The notes under the pieces: model-generated | What the model saw: only the letters and a program-made list of their open reading frames with translations | Databases searched by the model: none | Told to the model about the DNA's origin: nothing | Part shown: in pieces, positions 8,630 to 18,027 of the stretch | Layout: each line of letters opens with the position of its first letter | Position numbering within the stretch: the first letter of the stretch is position 1 | Position numbers and translations under genes: made by a program | DNA from: an uncultured Saprospiraceae bacterium | GTDB taxonomy: Bacteria; Bacteroidota; Bacteroidia; Chitinophagales; Saprospiraceae | Direction of reading: 5' to 3' | DNA length: 64,000 nucleotides | Assembly (NCBI GenBank): GCA_937961455.1 | Contig: CALGNN010000049.1 | Location: forward strand, 1-64,000

Positions 8630-9508
8630 TTAGTCCTTTAAGCATCTACATGCAAGTCCATAAGACCCGCTAAAAAATCCAGCATTCGCTTCAGCGTCAT
8701 CATATCTGAAAGTAAGGCCATAACCAACGGTTGAAGTTAGGGAGTCAGAAGTCCATAAATTTAATATGTATTTAGGGGTTCCTGAAAACCACGTGCCACC
8801 CGTATTCCTTCTAATGCTAGGTACAGCTGTAAAACCCAAACTGTCGATGGCTCCGGTATTGGGACTTTCCCATAGTCCATCACCTGTGACTAGATCTCCA
8901 GTTGATTTTAAAATACCTCCCGCAATGAGACTTGAAGAAGGGGTAGCAGCTGGATCAACTGTTTGTAATAGAATTTCTATATCCATTTCGGTTGGAACAT
9001 GCCATCCTACGGGACAAATGTTTTTACCCCCATTAGTGAGGGTGTCAATGGCAAACCAATTGTAAACTGCTCCATATGTGACAGCTGTAGTTGGATCATC
9101 TAATATCCAACTGTAAGTAGGAATGGTATTCCCCCCACTGTTATTAGCGAGCCAGCCTGCTGGATCTGCTGCGAATGGAATGGGTGTGCCGTCATTATAT
9201 GTGGTAACCCGAAGATTCTCACCCATCCAACATTGTGATCCAATGTTTACAGTTGGATATTCATTGCCATCTTGATCAGTAACGATAACTGTTGTATCCG
9301 CAAGATTGCAGCAAGTTAACGAAAGCCATTGGGTACCATCATAACCTTCGAAGTCCAAGCCAGTCCATCTAATGGTTCCAGCCGTAGGATTTGGGTCATC
9401 ATTGTTATCAATAACAATAGCACCTTGGACAACAATTTTTTCATTTTGAGAATATAAAGAGGTACAAATAAGGAACAGGGGCAACAATAGAAGAATTGTC
9501 TTTTGCAT
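8630..9508 (-). CDS. Secreted FISUMP-domain protein
   Basis: The 292-residue product has a signal peptide (residues 1-20, ending LYSQ) and a short repeat-like region (VVQGAIVIDNNDDPNPTAG), followed by a Fibrobacter succinogenes major paralogous (FISUMP) domain from about residue 95 to the end. Hallmarks are DQDGNEYPTVNIGSQCWMGE, NLRVTTYNDG, AVYNWFA, CPVGWHVPT and the closing CRCLKD. The family is large in Bacteroidota surface proteins and its function is unknown. There is no T9SS sorting domain. The gene stands alone, convergent with ftsX, and separates ftsX from DUF3098. Confidence 0.88.
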   Translation of the reverse strand: MQKTILLLLPLFLICTSLYSQNEKIVVQGAIVIDNNDDPNPTAGTIRWTGLDFEGYDGTQWLSLTCCNLADTTVIVTDQDGNEYPTVNIGSQCWMGENLRVTTYNDGTPIPFAADPAGWLANNSGGNTIPTYSWILDDPTTAVTYGAVYNWFAIDTLTNGGKNICPVGWHVPTEMDIEILLQTVDPAATPSSSLIAGGILKSTGDLVTGDGLWESPNTGAIDSLGFTAVPSIRRNTGGTWFSGTPKYILNLWTSDSLTSTVGYGLTFRYDDAEANAGFFSGSYGLACRCLKD

Positions 9509-9620
9509 AGCGTTGTTTTAAATGTGAGGGTTTGTTGGGATTCTTGGTCTGTGAGAGTTACTAATATAATGAAAACTCAAGCTTTTATACTATCTTTAGT
9601 GTTCAAATAGTTGTTATTTC

Positions 9621-9962
9621 ATGGCAGACGAAAAGAAGTCTAAAAAGAAAGTAGTAGTTACCACATCGAAGACAAAGAAGAAGTTGAAACCAACAACTTC
9701 AAAAGTGTCAAAACTATCTGCTAAGGGCTCCGCATTGAAAGTGGCAAAATCCGAGCTTATATTTAAGCCTTATAATTATTATATCATGCTCGCTGGTTTG
9801 GGTTTAGTCTTGCTTGGCTTGCTATTGATGTCTGGTGGTGGAATGCCTGATCCTAATACTTGGGACGATTCAATTATTTATAGTTTTCGCAGGACCTTCT
9901 TGGCGACTACTGTTATTTTGGCTGGTCTAGGTTTAGAGATTTACGCCATTTTCAAAAAATAA
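9621..9962 (+). CDS. DUF3098 membrane protein
   Basis: The 113-residue protein has a very basic N-terminal tail (residues 1-50, rich in Lys, Ser and Thr) followed by two transmembrane helices (about 57-74 and 88-110) joined by a loop with MPDPNTWDD. This matches DUF3098, a family usually found between ftsX and uppP in Bacteroidota. Its function is unknown. It is nine bases upstream of uppP, so co-translation is likely. The Lys-rich tail should face the cytoplasm by the positive-inside rule. Confidence 0.85.
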   Translation: MADEKKSKKKVVVTTSKTKKKLKPTTSKVSKLSAKGSALKVAKSELIFKPYNYYIMLAGLGLVLLGLLLMSGGGMPDPNTWDDSIIYSFRRTFLATTVILAGLGLEIYAIFKK

Positions 9963-9971
9963 CAAAACTAA

Positions 9972-10769
9972 ATGTCAGATTTTATTCAAGCCATTATCCT
10001 TGGAATTATTCAGGGCTTGACAGAGTTTTTACCTGTCAGTAGTAGCGGACATCTAGAGCTGGCAAAGTACTTTTTAAATTGGTATAGCAGTGCAGAAAAT
10101 AGTTTGCTGATGTCAATCACTTTACATGGCGGTACTGCGGTAAGTACTTTGATCATGTTAAGAAAAGAGATCAAGGAATTAATTCAGGGAATATTTAAAA
10201 TGGATTCTTGGGCGCTGCAATTTGCAGCCAAGATCATTGTTTCTATGATTCCTGCGGTATTTGTAGGTTTATTTTTAGAAGATCAAATTGAAGCTTTATT
10301 CGATAAAAAAATTATTCTGGTTGGAGCCATGCTCATCTTGACAGGATTGCTCTTATTTATCTCGGATAGAGCAAAAAATACAGGTAAGGATATTTCATGG
10401 ACTGCTGCTATAATTATAGGAATTGCTCAAGCTGTTGCGATTATTCCTGGGATTTCTAGATCGGGTGCCACAATAAGCTTAGCTGTTTTACTAGGCATAG
10501 ATCGAGAGCGCTCAGCAAAGTTTTCTTTTTTAATGGTTTTGCCATTGATCTTTGGTAAAATGTTTCAGGATGCCCTAGATGGTTCTTTTGCAGCAGAAGA
10601 TGTTCAGCTTATGCCTTTGATTCTAGGGTTTGTTGCTGCATTGGTAACTGGCATATTTGCTTTCAAATGGATGTTGCATTTTGTCAAAAACGCACAGTTA
10701 AAATATTTTTCTTTTTATTGTTTTCTCATCGGAATGCTCAGTATAATTATTTTCTATGTCAACGGCTAA
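9972..10769 (+). CDS. uppP: Undecaprenyl-diphosphatase
   Basis: UppP (BacA) removes a phosphate from undecaprenyl diphosphate to regenerate the C55-P lipid carrier for peptidoglycan and other surface polymers. The 265-residue, multi-helix protein has both catalytic motifs: GLTEFLPVSSSGHLELA (residues 15-31, including Glu18 and His27) and PGISRSGATIS (about 159-169). It overlaps truB by 14 bases, a common arrangement in this phylum. About seven kilobases downstream on the same strand is a DUF368 gene whose relatives move the same lipid across the membrane. Confidence 0.97.
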   Translation: MSDFIQAIILGIIQGLTEFLPVSSSGHLELAKYFLNWYSSAENSLLMSITLHGGTAVSTLIMLRKEIKELIQGIFKMDSWALQFAAKIIVSMIPAVFVGLFLEDQIEALFDKKIILVGAMLILTGLLLFISDRAKNTGKDISWTAAIIIGIAQAVAIIPGISRSGATISLAVLLGIDRERSAKFSFLMVLPLIFGKMFQDALDGSFAAEDVQLMPLILGFVAALVTGIFAFKWMLHFVKNAQLKYFSFYCFLIGMLSIIIFYVNG

Positions 10770-11475
10770 AATTCCCAGTCCTGAAGAAGTTTTGGCAGGT
10801 GCGGTTTTTTTGTTTGATAAGCCCAGCACATGGACTTCCTTTGATGTAGTGAATAAGACGCGATATCTACTCAGCAAATACACAGAGAAAAAAAGAATAA
10901 AATTGGGTCATGCTGGAACACTTGACCCCTTAGCGACAGGCTTATTAATACTCTGTGCTGGAAAGGCTACTAAGACCATAGATCGCTATCAAGGTATGCG
11001 CAAAACTTATACAGGTATCATTAGAGTAGGAGGAGAGACGGCTAGCTATGATGCAGAGACTGAAGTTCATGCAGAATACCCTATAGAACACATAAGTCAT
11101 GAATTGATAGAAGAAGCGAGGCAGAGCTTCCTTGGGTTAATAGAGCAAGTGCCACCTATATATTCTGCCATAAAAGTCAACGGTAAGCGCGCCTATAAGA
11201 TGGCAAGAAAGGGAGAGGAAGTTACCATGAAAACGAGACAAATTGAGATATACGATTTTGTAATAGAGAAAGTAGCCTTGCCCCATATTCATTTTACCAT
11301 AGAATGCAGTAAAGGCACCTATATTCGTTCCATTGCATATGATTTTGGTAAAAAACTACAATCCGGGGCTTATCTGTTTCAGCTAAGAAGAGAAGCCATT
11401 GGTGATTTTAATGTAAAAAATGCTTGGGAAATAGATGATTTTGTAGATAAGGTCAGTTCTTTGATAAAAGAATAA
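10756..11475 (+). CDS. truB: tRNA pseudouridine-55 synthase
   Basis: TruB converts U55 in the T-loop of tRNAs to pseudouridine. The 239-residue protein has the catalytic motif GHAGTLDPLATG at 51-62, with the nucleophile Asp57, followed by the family elements YTGIIRVGG and SAIKVNGKRAYKMAR and the C-terminal SKGTYIRSIAYD motif. The ATG lies inside the last 14 bases of uppP in another frame, indicating translational coupling. The length is on the short side, lacking a long C-terminal PUA domain, as is usual in Bacteroidota. Confidence 0.97.
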   Translation: MSTAKIPSPEEVLAGAVFLFDKPSTWTSFDVVNKTRYLLSKYTEKKRIKLGHAGTLDPLATGLLILCAGKATKTIDRYQGMRKTYTGIIRVGGETASYDAETEVHAEYPIEHISHELIEEARQSFLGLIEQVPPIYSAIKVNGKRAYKMARKGEEVTMKTRQIEIYDFVIEKVALPHIHFTIECSKGTYIRSIAYDFGKKLQSGAYLFQLRREAIGDFNVKNAWEIDDFVDKVSSLIKE

Positions 11476-11520
11476 TGATATGTCGAATCAAAACGTTAAA
11501 CAATGTAGTAAATTCGTCTC

Positions 11521-12426
11521 ATGTCAATTAAGGTAAGTGGATTAACAAAATATTTTGGCAAGCAAAAAGCCGTTAACAATGTTTCCTTTGAAATTAAGAA
11601 GGGAGAGATTGTTGGTTTTTTGGGGCCTAATGGTGCGGGCAAAACGACTACCATGAAGATGCTCACGGGTATTCTGGAGGCCAGTGAAGGTCAGGCAGAA
11701 ATACTAGGGCTAGATTTTCAAAACCAAAAAGCTGAAATCAAAAAACAGGTAGGTTATCTAGCTGAAGCAAACCCGCTTTATACAGATATGTATATCGAAG
11801 AGTTTTTGTCTTTTGTGGCGAATGTCCATAAAATTGAAAATAAAAAAGAAGCAGTTCAATTAGCCATCGAGCGTACAGGATTAATTCCTGAAAGAAATAA
11901 GAAAATCCATCAACTCTCTAAAGGATTTCGTCAAAGGGTAGGACTGGCCCAAGCCATCATCCATGATCCTCAGGTTTTGATTTTAGATGAACCAGTGAGT
12001 GGACTGGATCCCAATCAACTCATTGATATCAGAGCATTGATTAAAGAGTTGAGTCAAAGTAAAACGATTGTTTTTTCAACGCATATTTTACAAGAAGTAC
12101 AGGCGCTATGTGATCGGGTACTTATTATTAATAAGGGGGAATTGGTTGCAGATGATCAGATTGAAAACATCACTCGCACCGCCCTTGAAAAATACCGCAT
12201 GCAGATTGAAACAAAGGCTGCCATCAAATTAGATGCGCTAAAAACTGCTGTCAGCGGACTTAAGGTAATTGATAAGAAGCATCAAAAGTATATATTAAGT
12301 TGGAATGGAAATATTTCCAAGCGTGAAGAAATATTCCAGTTTCTTGTAGCACAAGGACATGTTATTTATGAAATGAAAATGGAGCAAAATACGGTAGAAG
12401 ATGTATTCCAAAAATTGACTCAATGA
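11521..12426 (+). CDS. gldA: Gliding-type ABC transporter ATPase GldA
   Basis: This 301-residue ATPase has Walker A GPNGAGKT (35-42), a signature LSKGFRQRVGLAQA (about 132-145), Walker B VLILDEP (about 152-158) and a switch His in STHILQEV. The C-terminal 90 residues are the extension typical of DrrA/GldA-type ATPases. Together with the next two genes it forms the GldA-GldF-GldG transporter, genetically needed for gliding in Flavobacterium johnsoniae but also present in non-gliding Bacteroidota. The stop codon overlaps the gldF start (ATGA). A 45-base gap separates it from truB. Confidence 0.9.
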   Translation: MSIKVSGLTKYFGKQKAVNNVSFEIKKGEIVGFLGPNGAGKTTTMKMLTGILEASEGQAEILGLDFQNQKAEIKKQVGYLAEANPLYTDMYIEEFLSFVANVHKIENKKEAVQLAIERTGLIPERNKKIHQLSKGFRQRVGLAQAIIHDPQVLILDEPVSGLDPNQLIDIRALIKELSQSKTIVFSTHILQEVQALCDRVLIINKGELVADDQIENITRTALEKYRMQIETKAAIKLDALKTAVSGLKVIDKKHQKYILSWNGNISKREEIFQFLVAQGHVIYEMKMEQNTVEDVFQKLTQ

Positions 12427-13157
12427 TCAGCGTATATTTAAAAGAAATCAACAGCTTTTTTAGCTCATTAGTAGGTTATATAGTCGTAGCTATATTCTTG
12501 GTCTTATTGGGTTTGATCATGTGGGTCTTCCCAGATTTTAGTATTCTAGAATATAATTTTGCATCACTCAATCAATTATTCATCATTGCTCCATTGGTGT
12601 TTATGTTTTTGATACCAGCAGTGACCATGCGCAGTTTTTCAGAAGAATACCAAGCTGGGACTTTAGATTTATTAAGAACAAAACCCATAACAGAAAACCA
12701 AATCGTATTGGCCAAGTTTTTTGCCAATCTAAGCTTGGTCCTTTTTGCTTTGATTCCCACCTTACTCTATTATTACACGGTTTATGAATTAGGCTCACCG
12801 AGGGGTAATTTAGACACGGGTGCGATCATTGGTTCTTATATAGGTTTGATACTGCTTGCTGCTTGTTTTGTAGCAATTGGTTTATTTGCTTCTTCCTTAA
12901 GTAAGAATCAAATTGTAGCTTTTTTACTTGCAGCTTTTCTTTGTTTCTTTTTCTATTGGGCTTTCTTTTATTTAAGTAAGCTGCCAATATTCTATGGAAG
13001 GGTAGATGACATCATTCAGAAAATTGGTATTGATTATCATTATGAATCTATAAGCAGGGGCTTGGTAGACTCGAGAGACATTATTTATTTTATCACCATC
13101 ATCTTCACATTTTTATGGGCCTGCAAAGTGATGATTACAGAATTTAGAGTAAGATGA
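12423..13157 (+). CDS. gldF: GldF ABC transporter permease
   Basis: The 244-residue protein has six predicted membrane helices of the ABC-2 permease type, with the hallmark motif FLIPAVTMRSFSEEYQAGT near residues 62-80 and LDLLRTKPI after it. It is the membrane subunit paired with GldA. It overlaps gldA and gldG by four bases each, so the three are translated as a unit. The cargo of GldAFG is not established; roles in gliding and envelope assembly have been proposed. Confidence 0.92.
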   Translation: MISVYLKEINSFFSSLVGYIVVAIFLVLLGLIMWVFPDFSILEYNFASLNQLFIIAPLVFMFLIPAVTMRSFSEEYQAGTLDLLRTKPITENQIVLAKFFANLSLVLFALIPTLLYYYTVYELGSPRGNLDTGAIIGSYIGLILLAACFVAIGLFASSLSKNQIVAFLLAAFLCFFFYWAFFYLSKLPIFYGRVDDIIQKIGIDYHYESISRGLVDSRDIIYFITIIFTFLWACKVMITEFRVR

Positions 13158-14836
13158 TGAATAGAAAACAAAAACTCCTACAAGGGTTCATCCTTCTCGG
13201 AATCGTAATCCTAATCAATGTAATTGCCTCCTTTTTTTATGGCACCCTGGATCTCACTGAAGATAAAAGATATACCCTTACCGATGCCACTAAATCTAGC
13301 CTGGAGTCTTTAGAAGACATCATTTATGTTCGGATACTTATGGATGGCGATTTTGTTGCTGGGTTTAAAAGATTGCAAACGAGCACAGAAGAAATGCTGC
13401 AAGATTTTCAGTCTGTAAGTCCTTATATAGAATATGATTTTATAGATCCGCTTGTAGGTAATAATGAAGAGAAAAATAAGACCATAGAGCAACTCGCTGA
13501 ACAAGGATTAACTCCAACCAATTTAAGGGTGCCTGATGGTGATAAAGTAACGGAGAAATTGATCTACCCATATGCCATTTTTAATTATCACAAAACCAGC
13601 TTTGTCGTCAATTTACTTGAGCCAGATGTTCCGGGGACTAACAAGGATATCATATTAAATAACTCTGTAAGCTTATTAGAGTATAAGTTTGCTAATGCCA
13701 TTCAAAAATTACTCTTAGGGATAAAGAAAGATATCATATTTACAGATGGCCATGGTGAATTAAATGCACAACAAACCTCAGATTTAGAAACTTCGCTGAG
13801 ACCTTTCTACAATACTGGACGGATTGATTTGGATACGGTTACAGGGATTACACAGGACTTGGATTTGTTGGTCGTCGCCAAACCGAAAATGCCTTTTAGC
13901 GAGAAGGACAAATTCAAAATTGACCAATATGTCATGAACGGTGGTAAAGTCCTTTGGATGCTAGATAGATTGAATACAAGTTTAGACAGTATCTCATTAT
14001 CTGGAAATTACATACCATTGGATCTGCCATTGGAGTTGGATGAATTGTTATTTAAGTATGGTGCTAGAATTCAGAGTAATATGGTTTTAGACTTAGAATG
14101 TTCCCGTATCCCGATGTTTATAGACGCTAATCAGCAAGAGATGTTTCCTTGGTATTATCATCCATTAATCGCACCAACTTCGCAGCATCCCATTGTGAAA
14201 AATTTAGATCGTATAAACTTGAAGTTTCCTAGTACCATTGATACCTTAAAAACAAAAACGAATGTCAAGAAAACCGTTTTGTTAAGTAGTTCACAATACT
14301 CAAGGATTCAAAGAGTTCCAACGCGTTTGAATTTTGAAATTCTCAGATATGAACCAGAGGTAGATTTATTCAACAAAGGACCTCAGCCAGTAGCATTACT
14401 ATTAGAAGGTACATTTCCATCATTATATGAAAATCGCTTAGAATCAGGTATGAAAGAAATGCTTCAAGACATAGGGGCACCTTTTAGAGAAAAAAGTGTA
14501 GACACTAGAATGATTGTAGTCTCTGATGGAGATTTTGCTAAGAGTCTTTATAATAACAATACACAAGAAGTTAGTGAAATAGGATTTAATAAATGGGAGC
14601 GCAGGGTGTACAAAGGGAATAAAGATTTTATAATAAATGCCATTGAATATTTGATTGATAATAATGGCATTTTGAACGCCAGGTCAAAAGAGGTTAAATT
14701 GAGGATGTTGGATAAATATCGAGCAAAAGCAGAAAGGACGAAATGGCAACTGGTCAACATAATTTTGCCTTTAGTGTTCTTACTTTTGTTTGGCCTTGTT
14801 TTTAATTTTTGGCGTAAAAGAAAATATACATCTTAA
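13154..14836 (+). CDS. gldG: GldG ABC transporter auxiliary protein
   Basis: The 560-residue protein has an N-terminal membrane helix (about 11-30), a large extracytoplasmic region (about 40-530) and a C-terminal helix (about 536-553) before a basic tail. The periplasmic part carries the GldG pattern: YTLTDATKSSLESLEDIIYV after the first helix, DIIFTDGHGEL mid-protein and VMNGGKVLWMLDRLN. Two adjacent ATG codons could start it; both overlap the gldF stop. GldG binds or supports GldF in the membrane and has no catalytic residues that I can identify. Confidence 0.92.
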   Translation: MMNRKQKLLQGFILLGIVILINVIASFFYGTLDLTEDKRYTLTDATKSSLESLEDIIYVRILMDGDFVAGFKRLQTSTEEMLQDFQSVSPYIEYDFIDPLVGNNEEKNKTIEQLAEQGLTPTNLRVPDGDKVTEKLIYPYAIFNYHKTSFVVNLLEPDVPGTNKDIILNNSVSLLEYKFANAIQKLLLGIKKDIIFTDGHGELNAQQTSDLETSLRPFYNTGRIDLDTVTGITQDLDLLVVAKPKMPFSEKDKFKIDQYVMNGGKVLWMLDRLNTSLDSISLSGNYIPLDLPLELDELLFKYGARIQSNMVLDLECSRIPMFIDANQQEMFPWYYHPLIAPTSQHPIVKNLDRINLKFPSTIDTLKTKTNVKKTVLLSSSQYSRIQRVPTRLNFEILRYEPEVDLFNKGPQPVALLLEGTFPSLYENRLESGMKEMLQDIGAPFREKSVDTRMIVVSDGDFAKSLYNNNTQEVSEIGFNKWERRVYKGNKDFIINAIEYLIDNNGILNARSKEVKLRMLDKYRAKAERTKWQLVNIILPLVFLLLFGLVFNFWRKRKYTS

Positions 14837-14838
14837 TT

Positions 14839-15822
14839 GTGAAAAAGAATTTATCGCTTTTAGTATTGTTGCTTGTACTTGCTGCTATTGCATTTGGCTT
14901 TTATAAAAAAGATCAAGTTAAAGAAGCAAATGTCAAGTATGAGGGGAATTTTAAGATTGAGAATCCCGAGCAAATTACAAGAATTTTCATGGTGGATCGC
15001 GGAGGTAGGAAGGTAGACCTGAAGAAGAAAAGAACTTGGATGGTTAATGATACCTATCAGGCGAGAGAGCCTATGATTATTAATTTGCTAGAAGTTTTAG
15101 AACATGTAAATGTCCAATTCATACCAAGGCAAAAAGCCGTAGAGCGGATCGTTAAAGAGATTGCTTCGAATGCAATTAAAGTGGAAGTGTATAAGAAAGG
15201 AGACGAGCCAGTTAGTACATTCTATGTGGGAGGTGTCACCTCGGATGAAAGAGGAACCTACTACATTAAAGAAGGATCAGACCAGCCATTCGTGATGGAG
15301 TTGCCTTTTTTTGAAGGAAGCCTAAGAGCAAGATTCGTTATGGATTATAAGGATTGGCGTTCGATCTGGATGCTCAATGAGGATACGGATCAAATTGAAA
15401 AGATCGAGATGAAATATCCACGAATGCAGAATGCTTCTTTTCAATTAGAGAAGAAAGGATCTCATTATGATGCAACACCTTATTTGAGTATAAGTGATGA
15501 TAACTCAAAGGTCAATCATGCCATGACTAGAGCATATATAGAAAGCATTGACCAGGTGGGAATGCAAGCTTATTTGGAGTCCACCGATGAGTTGCTTGCT
15601 TTAAAGAAAGAAACACCTTGGGCAGATTTTACATTGACAAGAAAAGATGGGACGCAAAAAAAAATCCTATTTTATCCTACTCCTATGAAGTCTAATCCTA
15701 CCGTTAGAGAGGCTACCAAAAGATATTATGGTTACCTTCAAACGGGTGAATTTTTCATCATTCATGAAGATATGTTGAAGAAACTACTCTGGACTTATGA
15801 CTCATTCTTAGACAAAGAATAA
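14839..15822 (+). CDS. DUF4340 protein linked to GldAFG
   Basis: The 327-residue product starts with GTG two bases after the gldG stop. It has one N-terminal membrane helix (about 5-21) and a soluble region outside the cytoplasm with the DUF4340 pattern: ITRIFMVDRGGRKVDLKK, a motif around TFYVGG, and DYKDWRSIWML. DUF4340 genes often accompany GldG-type ABC transporters, so it is likely an accessory subunit of the same complex. Its stop overlaps the next ATG by one base, extending the operon. Confidence 0.8.
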   Translation: MKKNLSLLVLLLVLAAIAFGFYKKDQVKEANVKYEGNFKIENPEQITRIFMVDRGGRKVDLKKKRTWMVNDTYQAREPMIINLLEVLEHVNVQFIPRQKAVERIVKEIASNAIKVEVYKKGDEPVSTFYVGGVTSDERGTYYIKEGSDQPFVMELPFFEGSLRARFVMDYKDWRSIWMLNEDTDQIEKIEMKYPRMQNASFQLEKKGSHYDATPYLSISDDNSKVNHAMTRAYIESIDQVGMQAYLESTDELLALKKETPWADFTLTRKDGTQKKILFYPTPMKSNPTVREATKRYYGYLQTGEFFIIHEDMLKKLLWTYDSFLDKE

Positions 15823-17051
15823 TGAACTACAAGAACCTTAGCTACTTATTACTACTTACAAGTCTTGTCACTTTAAGTGCGATGTCAATCTCTCATACCA
15901 ACTGGGGATTTTATGGACACAGACTTATCAATAAAATGGCGATTTATAGTTTGCCGACTGAGATGTTTGGTTTTTTTAAAACAAACGGCAGCTATATCTC
16001 AGAACATGCAATTGATCCAGATAAAAGGAGGTATGCTACACCATATGAAGCTGTAAGACATTATATAGACATCGATCATTGGGGTACTTATCCTTATGAT
16101 AATGTGCCGCGGAAATGGACAGATGTTATGATGAAGTATTCCACTTTTCATGGTATTTTTGAAAATGGTGATACACTGCATTTTAAGTTTGATATCGATG
16201 CAGATTTGGAGCAATTACATTTTGTTAATGCCAATGATGAAAGCGAACTAGCATCGTTTTCTTATGAAAAAATAAAGGGTCTTTTCAAAAAAGTAGTACT
16301 TCCGCTCTACTATGAAGAAGAGAAAATAATTCCAACAGAACTCGTTGATCTATTATTTGAAAATCAAGAATTTAAAGGAGACTTTACTAAGGTCTTGTGG
16401 AGTGAAAATTTTAGTGAGATGGGTATTTTACCTTATCATCTAGAAAAGATGTATTACCAACTTTCATCCGTCATGGAGCAGAAAGATTACAATAAGATTC
16501 TGCGAATATCTTCAGAAATTGGACATTATATTGCTGATGCACATGTGCCCTTGCATACAACAGAAAACTACAATGGGCAATTGACCGATCAAGTTGGGAT
16601 TCATGCTTTTTGGGAAAGTAGAATTCCTGAATTATTGGCTGAAGAGGAATGGGATTTTTTAGTAGGAAAGGCTCAGTATATTGAAAACCCCAATAGTTAT
16701 TTTTGGAATATTGTCTTGGAAAGTAATGCCTTGGTAGGGGAAGTTTTACGAATAGAAGAAGACTTGCGCAAACGATTTGATCAAGATGAGTTATATTGTT
16801 ATGAAGAGCGATTAGAACGGACTGTAAGGGTAGAGTGCGAGTCTTTTGCTAAGGCTTATGCTGCAGCATTAGATGGACAAGTTGAAGATCGATTTAGGGC
16901 ATCCATATTATCAGTAGCAAGTGTATGGTATTCAGCTTGGGTAGATGCAGGCCAACCAGATTTGACTTGGGATGAGCCAGTGAATGTAGTGGTTGAACAA
17001 GAAGAAAAGATCTTCGGCAAAATATTTGGACGTAGTCATAAAAATGAATAA
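15822..17051 (+). CDS. S1/P1 nuclease / zinc phospholipase C-like exported hydrolase
   Basis: The 409-residue protein has a signal-peptide-like N-terminus (residues 1-24) and the zinc-site pattern of the S1/P1 nuclease and zinc-dependent phospholipase C superfamily: NWGFYGHRLINKMA (27-40), IDIDHWG, SEIGHYIADAHVPLHTTENY and GIHAFWESRIPEL. Members cleave phosphodiesters in nucleic acids or phospholipids using three zinc ions; the substrate cannot be told here. In P1-type enzymes the Trp is the mature N-terminus, whereas here three residues may precede it, depending on the cleavage site. It overlaps its neighbours by one base on each side, within the gld run. Confidence 0.78.
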   Translation: MNYKNLSYLLLLTSLVTLSAMSISHTNWGFYGHRLINKMAIYSLPTEMFGFFKTNGSYISEHAIDPDKRRYATPYEAVRHYIDIDHWGTYPYDNVPRKWTDVMMKYSTFHGIFENGDTLHFKFDIDADLEQLHFVNANDESELASFSYEKIKGLFKKVVLPLYYEEEKIIPTELVDLLFENQEFKGDFTKVLWSENFSEMGILPYHLEKMYYQLSSVMEQKDYNKILRISSEIGHYIADAHVPLHTTENYNGQLTDQVGIHAFWESRIPELLAEEEWDFLVGKAQYIENPNSYFWNIVLESNALVGEVLRIEEDLRKRFDQDELYCYEERLERTVRVECESFAKAYAAALDGQVEDRFRASILSVASVWYSAWVDAGQPDLTWDEPVNVVVEQEEKIFGKIFGRSHKNE

Positions 17052-18025
17052 TGAAAGAACGGGTATTATTGGCATTGAAAGGTATGGTAATGGGAGTTGC
17101 AGAAGTGATACCTGTAGTATCAGGAGGAACTATTGCTTTTATCACAGGCATTTATGAGGAGTTATTAAATACCATTAAGTCTTTCAATTTCAGCCTTTTT
17201 GCAACACTAAAAAATGAGGGCTTCAAAGGATTGTGGCAAGCCATCAACGGTAATTTTTTACTATTCCTTTTATCTGGAATGGGTCTAGGTGTCATAGTGG
17301 GTGTTTTTGGGGTTTCTCATATGATGATCACCTATCCTGAAATCTTATGGGCATTTTTCTTCGGATTAATTTTAGCCTCATTCATTTACATCGTTAGACA
17401 AGTTAGTCAATGGAATGTCGTCAGTATCTGTCTGCTTGTTCTAGGAGCTTTGGCTGCCTACTTTATTACCATTCTTGAGCCTGGGAATGGGGGAGAGAAT
17501 CTGTTTTTTATTTTTCTTGCTGGAATGATCGCTATTTCAGCGCTCATATTACCAGGTATTTCAGGCTCATTTATTTTACTGTTGCTTGGTATGTATAGTA
17601 TCGTTATCCCAGCAGTTAAATCAGTTTTGAGTTTTGAAGACCTTTCTGAATTGACCTTGGTTTTAGTTTTCGCAGCAGGCTGTTTAGTTGGCTTAGTTAG
17701 CTTTGCGAGAATCCTGTCGTGGACATTTAAAAATTATAACAATCAAACGCTAGCGGTGCTATCGGGCATTATGCTAGGTTCCTTAAATAAAATATGGCCT
17801 TGGAGAAATCCATTAAAATTTATCGATGAAGATGGTGTTGTTCAAAACGCTCTTCCTGTTGGCGCTGATGCAAGTATTTTTGAATCCATCAAAGTACTTA
17901 AAGAAGTAAATGTTATGCCTGAGGCTTATTTTACAGGTGAGCCAAACACCATGTATGTAATAATCGCTTTGTTGATCGGATTTGGATCAGTTTTTATCAT
18001 GACCCGATTTCAAAAATCTGAATAG
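17051..18025 (+). CDS. DUF368 protein, PopT-like undecaprenyl-phosphate translocase
   Basis: The 324-residue multi-helix membrane protein matches DUF368: the N-terminal motif GVAEVIPVVSGGTIAFITG (about 16-34) and the paired internal motif LPGISGSFILLLLGMYSIV (about 172-190). Members of this family (PopT) have been reported as undecaprenyl-phosphate translocases that return the C55-P carrier to the cytoplasmic face. That makes it a functional partner of UppP in the same gene run. The ATG overlaps the previous stop by one base. It ends two bases from a convergent gene, with no terminator hairpin between them. Confidence 0.85.
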   Translation: MKERVLLALKGMVMGVAEVIPVVSGGTIAFITGIYEELLNTIKSFNFSLFATLKNEGFKGLWQAINGNFLLFLLSGMGLGVIVGVFGVSHMMITYPEILWAFFFGLILASFIYIVRQVSQWNVVSICLLVLGALAAYFITILEPGNGGENLFFIFLAGMIAISALILPGISGSFILLLLGMYSIVIPAVKSVLSFEDLSELTLVLVFAAGCLVGLVSFARILSWTFKNYNNQTLAVLSGIMLGSLNKIWPWRNPLKFIDEDGVVQNALPVGADASIFESIKVLKEVNVMPEAYFTGEPNTMYVIIALLIGFGSVFIMTRFQKSE

Positions 18026-18027
18026 CA

